In this document: positions 1-6,144 of the stretch, piece by piece | How positions within the stretch are numbered: position 1 is the stretch's first letter | Layout: each line of letters starts with the position of its first letter | NCBI GenBank assembly: GCA_021775385.1 | Contig: JAJFHW010000008.1 | Span: 1 to 8,975 of the forward strand | From: Hyphomicrobiales bacterium | GTDB lineage: Bacteria; Pseudomonadota; Alphaproteobacteria; Rhizobiales; HXMU1428-3 | Direction of reading: 5' to 3' | DNA length: 8,975 nt | Program-made: the position numbers and the translations under genes | The notes under the pieces: model-generated | What the model saw: the letters and a program-made list of their open reading frames with translations, nothing else | Database searches by the model: none | Told to the model about the DNA's origin: nothing

Positions 1-1
1 T

Positions 2-280
2 GCCCTGTTTTTTTGGCCGACCATTGCACTTGGCTATAAACGCATGCATGATCTTGGGCTTTCTGGCAAATTTTATGGTTTTCTTAATTTAACTATTTTG
101 TTGCTTTATTTCTTTGCTTCGTTTGGTAGTTTTTCCGACAACCCTATTGAGAATAAAAGCTTTGTTGGCTTTAGTAATATTTTGAATTTGGTTTTCACTG
201 TTGTGTTTCTTGCACTTGTTTTTGTCCGTGGCACTAAAGGATCCAACTCTTATGGTCCTGACATGACGGATGCTTATTAG
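2..280 (+). CDS. DUF805 family membrane protein, C-terminal part (5' end outside window)
   Basis: The reading frame is open from the window edge, so the start codon and N-terminal half are missing; 92 residues are visible. The family signature KRMHDLGLSG lies about 13 residues in and matches the usual (K/R)RLHD-x-x-x-SG motif of DUF805 proteins. Two hydrophobic stretches follow (around residues 27-41 and 60-74), then the typical tail RGTKGSNSYGPDM, equivalent to the family's 'G(T/P)xGxNxYGPDP' ending. DUF805 proteins are small inner-membrane proteins (YhaH/YhaI type) with no established biochemical role. A second, complete DUF805 gene lies about 1.2 kb downstream on the same strand. An internal ATG at position 44 is not a likely start, because the conserved motif begins before it. 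Confidence 0.85.
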   Translation, partial: ALFFWPTIALGYKRMHDLGLSGKFYGFLNLTILLLYFFASFGSFSDNPIENKSFVGFSNILNLVFTVVFLALVFVRGTKGSNSYGPDMTDAY

Positions 281-388
281 GAGATCCATTTTAATATTGT
301 CATCTTAAGATATCAGGCCACCTCACCTTTTCACTGCGTGATATACTAAACTAATAATTTTTAGATTTTCATCGATGGCTTTAAAAAT

Positions 389-1381
389 ATGATTTTTATT
401 ATCTTATTTTCACTCGCTTTTCTTGTTGGTTACTCCGTGCATCGCGGTGGTATCTGCTTGGTGGGAGCGACACGTGAAGTTCTTGTTAAAAAACAATTTG
501 GTGGGTTTCTATTTATATTTGAAGCGATGACAGTTGCGTTTGCGGTTGTGTTAAGTGCTTATCTTTTGATGCCAATGAATGTTCATTTTTCCCCCTCTAT
601 TGCAATCGGCAACCTCTTTATTGCCGGCGCCTTGTTATATGGCTTTGGCGCGGCAATCAATGCGGGGTGTATGCTTGGCACGCTGAACCGGTTTTTATCT
701 GGTGAGATGACTTATTTGGGGACCATATTTGGTATTGGTGCTGGGTTATTTTCCTTTTTACTGTTGCAGGATACTGATGCGACCACCACCGCCCCAATAG
801 CAGTGCGATCCAGTGATATACTTTATTTTTTGTTGCCTTTATTGGCTGTTGCCTGGGTTATGATTTTGGTTCGACTTTGTGGCTTGTTTTTTTCACCCAA
901 GCGCTCGTTCTCTGAACGCCTCTCGTTGTTTTTACATGAACCTTTGACCCGTGGATTTCTGGCCATTTTCTTATTGGGTGTATGCAGCGGCGCTTTATAT
1001 TTGATACTTGGTCATGCCTGGGATTATAGTAAATGGTTCATGTCGTTTGGGAAAATTTTGCTTTTTAAGAGCCCTTTAAACGATGAATTCCTCTATGTTT
1101 CAACAACAAGTGCCGGGCTACTCATTGGTATTCTTTCAGCCGCTGTCATTGGCAAAGGGTTTAAACGGCAACCGATAAACTGGCCCTCATTTTTAACTAA
1201 AATCATTGGCGGTGCGATGATGGGATTTGCAACCGGTTATATAAGTGGCGGCAATGACACCATTTTGCTTCATGCCATTCCAACTCTTGCGTTCCATGCG
1301 CCTTTTTCTTTGCTACTCATTTTGCTGGCTATTGGGGTGTCCCTTTGGCTCAAGATGCAATTTTCTGCTAGAACAAGGTGA
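389..1381 (+). CDS. YeeE/YedE family (TsuA-like) membrane permease, putative sulfur-compound transporter
   Basis: This 330-residue, very hydrophobic protein has about nine predicted membrane segments. It shows the internal-repeat layout of the YeeE/YedE family, whose characterised members (TsuA/YeeE) import thiosulfate by passing it along conserved cysteines. Two expected cysteine motifs are visible: HRGGICLVGA (Cys23) and NAGCMLGTLNR (Cys94). The equivalent position of the C-terminal repeat reads ISGGNDTILL, with Asn289 where thiosulfate-type members carry the third cysteine, so the substrate may differ. No TusA-like or rhodanese gene is adjacent to support sulfur relay. The ATG at 389 has no clear Shine-Dalgarno sequence, but the family alignment starts right there (MIFIILFSLAFLVGYS), and no in-frame upstream alternative is evident. 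A possible leader ATG at 375 encodes only five codons and ends across this start. The family call is secure; the transported compound is inferred. Confidence 0.85.
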   Translation: MIFIILFSLAFLVGYSVHRGGICLVGATREVLVKKQFGGFLFIFEAMTVAFAVVLSAYLLMPMNVHFSPSIAIGNLFIAGALLYGFGAAINAGCMLGTLNRFLSGEMTYLGTIFGIGAGLFSFLLLQDTDATTTAPIAVRSSDILYFLLPLLAVAWVMILVRLCGLFFSPKRSFSERLSLFLHEPLTRGFLAIFLLGVCSGALYLILGHAWDYSKWFMSFGKILLFKSPLNDEFLYVSTTSAGLLIGILSAAVIGKGFKRQPINWPSFLTKIIGGAMMGFATGYISGGNDTILLHAIPTLAFHAPFSLLLILLAIGVSLWLKMQFSARTR

Positions 1382-1383
1382 CC

Positions 1384-1479
1384 ATGATCGCTATATATGT
1401 ATGGTTGATTGTAAATATAGTCCTAGATGTTACCAGCAAAGGTCACGTTTTCCATGTCCCTTCTATCGCCTTTTATTAA
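1384..1479 (+). CDS. Candidate small ORF, 31 aa, hydrophobic N-terminus
   Basis: This short frame starts 2 nt after the permease stop codon and reads MIAIYVWLIVNIVLDV followed by a more polar tail ending HVPSIAFY. It has one of the best ribosome-binding sites in the window: AAGGTGA at 1375-1381, formed by the last codons and the stop of the permease gene, with about 5 nt between AGG and the ATG. It could be translated by coupling to the permease. The ORF overlaps the first 26 nt of the downstream DUF805 gene in another frame. The N-terminal 15 residues could form a short membrane segment. I recognise no family. It may instead be chance, so confidence is low. Confidence 0.25.
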   Translation: MIAIYVWLIVNIVLDVTSKGHVFHVPSIAFY

Positions 1480-1918
1480 CTTTAACGGCCGCATTACACG
1501 GCGCACATTCTGGCTTGGTTTGGTTGTTTTAGCTTTTGTAAGTCCGTTTGCTTTCTCAACTATAATTTCAGCGGATCCATTTGGTGAGTTGGTTCAAACA
1601 GCACAGAAACTAGGTATCATTGGCCTAATTTGGTCTATCGCTTTGATTTTTTTTCTTGCAGCTCTTTTGACGAAACGCTTGCATGATCGCAACAAAACGG
1701 GACTTTACGCATTTCTTTTCTATGGCCCAGCACTTTTAAAGTCTGTTCAATTTTATACTGGATATGAATTTGGGGGGGGTGCTCTTTCCTGGGTGCAAGA
1801 TTGGGGTTGGCTCATTGGTTTGGAACTTGGTGCTGTTGGTATTTGGTTTTTGATTGAACTTGGGCTCTATGGTCCGGTTGATCCCAATAAATACGGCCCA
1901 GATCCTCGAGATGATTAA
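1454..1918 (+). CDS. DUF805 family inner-membrane protein (complete)
   Basis: This is a 154-residue protein of the DUF805 (YhaH/YhaI-like) family, whose molecular role is unknown. Family landmarks appear in order: FNGRITRRTFWLG at residues 10-22 (N-terminal amphipathic motif entering the first membrane helix), KRLHDRNKTG at 74-83 (the loop signature), and the C-terminal GPVDPNKYGPDP at about 140-151. Four hydrophobic segments are visible (about 19-37, 54-73, 84-96 and 117-138). I chose the ATG at 1454 over an in-frame ATG at 1427. The family's usual N-terminus starts at MSLLSPFINFNGR, and AAAGG (1438-1442) precedes it by 11 nt, while 1427 has no ribosome-binding site. The gene lies 72 nt after the permease on the same strand and may share its transcript. 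It is paralogous to the truncated gene at the window's left edge. Confidence 0.88.
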   Translation: MSLLSPFINFNGRITRRTFWLGLVVLAFVSPFAFSTIISADPFGELVQTAQKLGIIGLIWSIALIFFLAALLTKRLHDRNKTGLYAFLFYGPALLKSVQFYTGYEFGGGALSWVQDWGWLIGLELGAVGIWFLIELGLYGPVDPNKYGPDPRDD

Positions 1919-1990
1919 ATATACAGGTTCATTTACTCAACGATAAAACTTCTCATTCATTTTTTTTTAAAACCAAGAAGAATTAACACT

Positions 1991-3142
1991 ATGTCTGACA
2001 CTGCCATTAAATATGCTCAAGACCTCATTGCTTGTGAAAGCGTCACCCCAATTGAAGGCGGTGCATTAACGTATCTTGAAACTGTTTTATCTAACTCAGG
2101 ATTTACTTGTACGCGCCTCCCTTTTTCTGAAGAAGGGACCGCGGATGTTGATAACCTTTATGCACAATATGGTACAGGTCAGCCACATCTGATGTTTGCT
2201 GGGCATACAGATGTTGTCGATCCAGGAGATCTATCTCTTTGGACTTACCCTCCATTTTCCGGTGAGATCCAAGATGGCAAATTATATGGTCGTGGTTCTG
2301 CTGATATGAAAGGCGGGATAGCCTGTTTCCTAGCGGCAGCGTTAGAGCATATCAAACACCCGGACTTTAAAGGAACGATTTCATTTCTCATTACTGGTGA
2401 TGAAGAAGGGCCTGCGATTAACGGCACCGTTAAAATGCTTGATTGGTTGGCTCAGGAAAACATCCAACCAACTCACGCTATTGTTGGTGAGCCGACAAAC
2501 CCCAGTTTTGTTGGCGAGGCTATTAAAATTGGGAGACGCGGCTCTTTAAATGGTTGGCTAACTGTTAAGGGGAAACAAGGTCATGTTGCTTACCCGCATT
2601 TAGCTTCCAACCCGATAGATGGTATTGCTCTTGCTTTGGTTGAATTGAAGAAAAAAGAGCTTGATGAAGGAACGCCTCATTTTCTTCCCTCTCATTTAGA
2701 GATCACCTCTGTTGATGTTGGTAATAAAACAGTGAATGTGACCCCTTCTGAAGCTCGCTGTCATTTTAATATTCGTTATAACGATACCTTTACGGCAGCT
2801 GAACTTGAAGACCTTATACAAAATAAAATTACCGCTCCACTCGTTGGCAAAGACCTTGAGTATTCACTGAAGTTTCAACGCAGTGCAGATTGTTTTGTAA
2901 CGGAACCTGGTCCGTGGATTGAGACCTTAACTCGCTCTATTTTTGAAGTCACAAATATGCAACCCAGCCTCTCCACATCTGGTGGAACTTCAGATGCTCG
3001 CTTCATAAAGAATGTATGTCCGGTGGTTGAATTGGGTCTTTCAAATGCAACCATACATCAAATAAATGAGAACGTATCTCTTAAGGATATGATGCAACTC
3101 ACAGAAATATATGAAAAATTTCTTGATTACTATTTCGTCTAA
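1991..3142 (+). CDS. dapE: Succinyl-diaminopimelate desuccinylase DapE
   Basis: DapE hydrolyses N-succinyl-LL-2,6-diaminopimelate to LL-diaminopimelate and succinate in the cytoplasm. This is a step of the succinylase branch leading to lysine and to meso-DAP for peptidoglycan. The protein (383 aa, close to the normal family length) is an M20 di-zinc peptidase with all the catalytic landmarks: GHTDVV with ligand His72 and Asp74, RGSADMKGG with bridging Asp105, GDEEG with the catalytic base Glu138 and ligand Glu139, VGEPT with Glu167, and ATIHQINE with His356. The lid/dimerisation domain starts near residue 180 (IKIGRRGSLNGW), and the SGGTSDARF substrate motif is at about 330-338. The purine-rich stretch AGAAGAA (about 1976-1982) precedes the ATG by about 8 nt. 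An intrinsic terminator lies 92 nt beyond the stop. dapD and other lysine genes are not in the window. Confidence 0.96.
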   Translation: MSDTAIKYAQDLIACESVTPIEGGALTYLETVLSNSGFTCTRLPFSEEGTADVDNLYAQYGTGQPHLMFAGHTDVVDPGDLSLWTYPPFSGEIQDGKLYGRGSADMKGGIACFLAAALEHIKHPDFKGTISFLITGDEEGPAINGTVKMLDWLAQENIQPTHAIVGEPTNPSFVGEAIKIGRRGSLNGWLTVKGKQGHVAYPHLASNPIDGIALALVELKKKELDEGTPHFLPSHLEITSVDVGNKTVNVTPSEARCHFNIRYNDTFTAAELEDLIQNKITAPLVGKDLEYSLKFQRSADCFVTEPGPWIETLTRSIFEVTNMQPSLSTSGGTSDARFIKNVCPVVELGLSNATIHQINENVSLKDMMQLTEIYEKFLDYYFV

Positions 3143-3234
3143 AGAACAGACAGATGCTATGAATATATCTCCAGTAAGTTTAAAGACGTTCTAAGTCTAA
3201 GACCTTTGATTTATTAATTTATTTTTGTTATTTT

Positions 3235-3269
3235 AAGACTGATTAATATTTTCAATCAGTCTTTTTTTT
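3235..3269 (+). terminator. Intrinsic (rho-independent) terminator after dapE
   Basis: A perfect 10-bp inverted repeat, AAGACTGATT (3235-3244) and AATCAGTCTT (3254-3263), encloses a 9-nt loop and runs directly into eight Ts (3262-3269). This is the standard intrinsic terminator layout, although the stem is rather A/T-rich. It lies 92 nt past the dapE stop on the same strand and separates dapE from the hydrolase gene downstream. The stem has no comparable A-rich run before it, so terminator action is expected mainly on the + strand. Confidence 0.85.
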
Positions 3270-3305
3270 GCTGAATATTTAACAGCACTATTTTTATTCA
3301 ATCTT

Positions 3306-3320
3306 GAGGTGTACCGCCTC
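3306..3320. promoter_or_regulatory. Short inverted repeat upstream of the hydrolase gene (possible operator)
   Basis: GAGGTG (3306-3311), a TAC loop and CGCCTC (3315-3320) form a 6-bp inverted repeat with one T-G pair. It stands out as a G/C-rich island in an otherwise A/T-rich 225-nt gap, about 60 nt before the hydrolase start. It could be a repressor site or a leader hairpin. No regulator family is recognised, and a 6-bp repeat can occur by chance. Confidence 0.25.
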
Positions 3321-3382
3321 TTACCATTGATGATTTGCTTAGTATTTTTCAAGAGCAATGATTTTATTTGAGAAAAATTATT

Positions 3383-3937
3383 ATGATATTAAATGCATTA
3401 TCTTCATCCTTGATACTCATTGATGAGCAAGAGAAATTGATGCCTGCTATCTCTAATCGGGAACAGGTTATTGATAACTCAATCCGCCTCATTAAAGCCG
3501 CAGATCACCTTTCTGTTCCTATTGTTATAACAGAACAATATTCTCCTGGCCTTGGTTTAACTGTAAGTGAAGTGAGCGATGCAACCCGTGGCACCGCTCA
3601 GATTATTGATAAAACCAGCTTTTCCGCCATGAAGGATGAAACTTTTAAAGATTATATTTCTGAGCTTTCCAAGCTTTGTCGTCATTCTTTTGTTTTAGCT
3701 GGGTGTGAAGCGCATGTTTGCGTGTTGCAAACTGCACTTGGAATCAAAGCTGCTGGTCATGAAGTATTTATTGTATCCGATAGTGTGGGTAGTCGGGATC
3801 CAAAATCATTGGAGAGTGCACTTACTCGCATGAACAGAGCTGGCATTCATTTGGTCACAACTGAAATGGTTCTATTTGAATGGATCGAGCGCTATGACTG
3901 CAAAGCTTTTAAAGCTCTTCGCGAGTTAATCGTTTAG
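3383..3937 (+). CDS. Isochorismatase-family cysteine hydrolase (ISOC1/2-like)
   Basis: This 184-residue protein belongs to the isochorismatase/nicotinamidase fold, in which an Asp-Lys-Cys triad hydrolyses amide, imide or vinyl-ether bonds. Counting from the ATG at 3383, the triad is Asp14 in LILIDEQE, Lys77 in DKTSFSA and Cys113 in GCEAHVCVLQTA. The segment TEQYSPGLG, the 'VSDSVGSRDP' block and the ending 'LFEWIERYDCKAFKALRELI' closely follow the ISOC1/ISOC2 and YcaC-like subfamily. The true substrate of that subfamily is not known, so no gene symbol is given. The frame also extends to a TTG at 3368. I prefer the ATG because GAG at 3370-3372 lies about 10 nt before it and the added residues (MRKII) are not family-like. 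A dapE terminator upstream implies its own promoter. The gene ends convergent with yqaA, with a hairpin repeat between them. Confidence 0.9.
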   Translation: MILNALSSSLILIDEQEKLMPAISNREQVIDNSIRLIKAADHLSVPIVITEQYSPGLGLTVSEVSDATRGTAQIIDKTSFSAMKDETFKDYISELSKLCRHSFVLAGCEAHVCVLQTALGIKAAGHEVFIVSDSVGSRDPKSLESALTRMNRAGIHLVTTEMVLFEWIERYDCKAFKALRELIV

Positions 3938-3942
3938 AACTT

Positions 3943-4046
3943 GTTTTCTCTCACGGCTATTCTGTAGCGAAGCTACAGGCCTCCGAGGGGCGGTGCTTGC
4001 GCCGGACGCCTGTGGCGTCATGTCCTTCAGCCCGAAATGGGCTGAA
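3943..4046 (+). repeat. GC-rich multi-hairpin intergenic repeat, copy A
   Basis: This element begins 5 nt after the hydrolase stop codon, and a second copy starts at 8884. Shared blocks are GTTTTCTCTCACGGCTATTC (3943-3962), GGCCTCCGAGGGGCGG (3978-3993), GCGCCGGACGCC (3999-4010) and TGGCGTCATGTC (from 4013). It can form four consecutive hairpins: SL1 CTGTAGC/GCTACAG with a GAA loop (3962-3978), SL2 CGGTG/CGCCG (3991-4004, one G-T pair), SL3 GACGCC/GGCGTC with a TGT loop (4005-4019) and SL4 TTCAGCCC/GGGCTGAA (4026-4046). It is strikingly GC-rich compared with the flanking DNA. It lacks a T-tract, so it is not a classical intrinsic terminator in either direction. It resembles REP/BIME or rhizobial RIME-type elements in design, but I cannot name the family. 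The 3' boundary may extend to about 4056. Confidence 0.85.
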
Positions 4047-4101
4047 CTCCTTCTTCGTATTGTGGGGTTGCTGCTAGGTGTCAAGCATTCACTAGAGGGT
4101 A

Positions 4102-4689
4102 TTAAAGCCAATAGATACTTAGGAAGCCCAAGATCATGATAATCATTGTTAATGAGCCGACTAATTTTAGATGCCTTAAGGCAAAGTCTCTTACTGGGCG
4201 GCCTAGATATTTAAAGACGATTGCGAAAAAATAAAACCGAATGGCGCGGCCCAGCATTGCGACTGCAATGAACATCGGTAAGTACACACCCATCACACCT
4301 GAGCCGATGCATACAAGTTTGAATGGAATTGGCGTGATTGCAGCGCCAAAAATCGCGATTGCGGCTTTCCACCAATCATCTTTGGTTGTTTGTCTAAAAT
4401 TTTCAAATTGCTCTGTCAAACCATAGTAGGTGATGATTTTATCGCCAAAGCCCTCAAAGAAAAGATAGCCTATTAAATAGCCTAATAACCCACCAAGCAC
4501 TGAAGTGATGAGAGCGACATGTGCAACCCTAAATGCCTTTGAAGGCGCGCCTAACATCATTGGAATAGAGACAGCATCAACAGGTAGAGGAAGAATTGCG
4601 CTTTCTAGAAATGAAACCGCGGACAAAATGCCGTATGCACGGGGCGAAGTTGCACCTTTGCGTATTTTTTCTTCGTCCAAACTGATCAT
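4102..4689 (-). CDS. YqaA family (DedA/VTT superfamily) inner-membrane protein
   Basis: This 195-residue membrane protein matches the YqaA branch of the DedA/SNARE-associated (VTT) superfamily. That superfamily includes lipid-carrier flippases and proteins for membrane and pH homeostasis; the YqaA branch has no firmly assigned substrate. Landmarks include SFLESAILPLPVD (26-38, re-entrant loop 1), the glycine-rich helix SVLGGLLGYLIGY (63-75), FGAAITPIPFKL (114-125, the second re-entrant loop with its Pro pair), the following SG at 130-131, and GRAIRF (147-152). A final hydrophobic helix covers about 178-195. The ATG at 4687-4689 is preceded by GGGTAG as a weak ribosome-binding site. A candidate minus-strand promoter lies just upstream. 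The gene is convergent with the hydrolase gene and divergent from meaB, so it is probably monocistronic. Confidence 0.9.
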   Translation of the reverse strand: MISLDEEKIRKGATSPRAYGILSAVSFLESAILPLPVDAVSIPMMLGAPSKAFRVAHVALITSVLGGLLGYLIGYLFFEGFGDKIITYYGLTEQFENFRQTTKDDWWKAAIAIFGAAITPIPFKLVCIGSGVMGVYLPMFIAVAMLGRAIRFYFFAIVFKYLGRPVRDFALRHLKLVGSLTMIIMILGFLSIYWL

Positions 4690-5024
4690 TGAGTTCTACC
4701 CGATTAAATTATAATTATTGTTCTTTATGTATGTGGAATATGACAGAAATTAAAGTGTCTGTTGCCATTTATTTTTGACTTGGTACTTCATCAAATTCAT
4801 TTCTTCTTCTAAGCGTCCGTTATTGACAAGAATTTAAGTTGAATTTAGAGCGATTAGGTTTATTTTCCACTATTTATCATGATTTATGTTGCTAAATGTG
4901 GATTTTGGTTATTTTCATACGCTCTATCTTTAACTGCTGAAATTTTATATATATTGTTGATATTTTACGGCTCCCTTCTAAAACAAATCTTTTTTAACTC
5001 CCCTTGTATGTATGGCTGGAACGC
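4690..5024. other. Divergent intergenic region between yqaA and meaB
   Basis: About 335 nt of A/T-rich DNA contain no supportable ORF or RNA gene. Besides the yqaA promoter candidate near its left end, the region has a perfect -35-like TTGACA at 4823-4828 on the + strand, with only a poor -10 at the right spacing (TAGAGC, 4846-4851). A second + strand possibility is TTGTTG (4954-4959) followed 17 nt later by TCTAAA (4977-4982), which would give a leader of about 35 nt for meaB. Neither is decisive. No strong hairpin or riboswitch-like structure (for example a B12 box) is recognised. Confidence 0.5.
4708..4737 (-). promoter_or_regulatory. Candidate promoter for yqaA
   Basis: On the minus strand a consensus TATAAT (complement of 4708-4713) is preceded, 18 nt upstream, by TCCACA (complement of 4732-4737; 4 of 6 matches to TTGACA). 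Transcription would begin about 10-12 nt before the yqaA start codon, a very short leader that would still include the weak GGGTAG ribosome-binding site. A/T-rich DNA yields such matches often, so this is only a candidate. Confidence 0.3.
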
Positions 5025-6014
5025 ATGACAAAAGCACTACAAACCATTGAAGACTTCGAAACTGGTATTTTGGCAGGCAATCGCACGGTTCTTGCCAGAG
5101 CTATCACGTTGGTTGAAAGCCAAAAAAGTGAACACCGGGAAAAAGCTCAAGACCTTTTGCTAAAACTTCTACCACAAGCAGGCAATGCTTTGCGTGTCGG
5201 TATCACAGGTGTTCCAGGTGTTGGCAAATCAACCACTATTGAAGCTCTTGGATTATATTTAACTAGTATTGGGAAAAAGGTAGCCGTGTTGGCCGTTGAC
5301 CCAAGCTCCTCTGTCACTGGTGGCTCGATCCTTGGTGATAAAACGCGCATGCAAAACCTGAGTGTTGAGCCAAATGCGTTTATTCGCCCCTCCCCTACAT
5401 CAGGCACTCTTGGCGGGGTAACAAAAAAAACCAGAGAAACAATGGCTCTTTGTGAAGCGGCTGGTTTTGATGTGATTTTAATTGAAACTGTTGGGGTTGG
5501 ACAATCTGAAACAGCTGTTGCTGAAATGGTAGATTTTTTCCTTTGCCTTATGTTGCCTGGCGCTGGTGATGAATTGCAAGGGATTAAAAAGGGCATATTA
5601 GAAATTGCGGATATGATTGCTGTTAACAAAGCTGATGGTGAGAATGAGATGCGAGCCAAACAGGCGGCCAGTGAATATCGTGCGGCTTTGCATATTTTAA
5701 CACCTCAAAGCAAAAACTGGTCTCCTCCGGTTATTACTATTTCAGGCTTAACTGGACAGGGGCTTGATCAATTATGGGAAAATATTGAAGCCCACCGAAC
5801 GGCTCTTTCGGTAAGTGGTGAGTTTGAGGAAAAAAGAAACAATCAAGCTGCCACCTGGATGCGTGAAATGGTTGAAGCTCGTCTACTTGCTAAGCTTAGC
5901 GAAAGCGAAGACATCATTCAATTGATCGAAACATGCGAAGCTGAGGTGCGTTCTGGAACCTTAACAGCTAGCCTTGCTGCAGACAGGATTTTAAAAACAT
6001 TAGAGGTTAGCTAA
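5025..6014 (+). CDS. meaB: Methylmalonyl-CoA mutase-associated GTPase MeaB
   Basis: MeaB (ArgK family, G3E GTPases) is a cytoplasmic chaperone. It uses GTP to gate cobalamin loading into, and protect, adenosylcobalamin-dependent methylmalonyl-CoA mutase. Counting from the ATG at 5025 (329 aa, normal length), the P-loop GVPGVGKST is at 62-70, AVDPSSSVTGGSILGDKTRM ends at about 109, SPTSGTLGG is at 123-131, the switch/Walker B region ILIETVGVGQSE is at about 151-162, and the guanine-specifying NKAD is at 201-204. The C-terminal helices (about 260-329) form the dimerisation arm. The frame also extends to a TTG at 5004. I prefer the ATG because the family starts close to MTKALQTIEDFETGILAGNR and GGA lies a few nt upstream, though the spacing is short. 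No mutase or B12 gene is adjacent, so it stands alone here. Confidence 0.95.
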   Translation: MTKALQTIEDFETGILAGNRTVLARAITLVESQKSEHREKAQDLLLKLLPQAGNALRVGITGVPGVGKSTTIEALGLYLTSIGKKVAVLAVDPSSSVTGGSILGDKTRMQNLSVEPNAFIRPSPTSGTLGGVTKKTRETMALCEAAGFDVILIETVGVGQSETAVAEMVDFFLCLMLPGAGDELQGIKKGILEIADMIAVNKADGENEMRAKQAASEYRAALHILTPQSKNWSPPVITISGLTGQGLDQLWENIEAHRTALSVSGEFEEKRNNQAATWMREMVEARLLAKLSESEDIIQLIETCEAEVRSGTLTASLAADRILKTLEVS

Positions 6015-6144
6015 TGCTTTCCTCTTTTTGATGGCTTTATTTGTATGGTTAAACTTAAACTGCAAATGGGGTACCGTTGGTATGAACACACTCATATTAA
6101 ATAAATAGATTTTTGGGAAAAAAGATGTTTTGAAGCTTTGGTCT

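Noticed and set aside
302..311. Perfect 10-nt palindrome ATCTTAAGAT after the first DUF805 gene
   Set aside because: It has no loop or T-tract, is mostly A/T, and is easily expected by chance in this composition; not a supportable terminator or operator.
375..392. Five-codon ORF (MALKI) overlapping the permease start as ATGA
   Set aside because: It has no ribosome-binding site and is far too short to distinguish from chance; the overlap alone is not evidence of a leader peptide.
1245..1532. 95-codon + strand frame overlapping the permease and DUF805 genes
   Set aside because: It is out of frame with two well-supported genes, is Cys-rich and compositionally odd, and has no recognisable domain.
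3926..4111. Minus-strand 61-codon frame spanning the repeat between the convergent genes
   Set aside because: It consists almost entirely of the GC-rich hairpin repeat, has no family-like features, and overlaps the ends of both neighbours; open frames across such repeats are common artefacts.
5147..5659. 170-codon minus-strand frame inside meaB
   Set aside because: It lies antisense to the most conserved GTPase motifs of meaB; its length is explained by the codon pattern of the real gene.
6015..6144. Gap between the convergent meaB and PAS protein genes, searched for a terminator
   Set aside because: Only a weak 5-bp pairing (GTACC/GGTAT near 6070) and scattered T or A runs were found; no convincing terminator on either strand.
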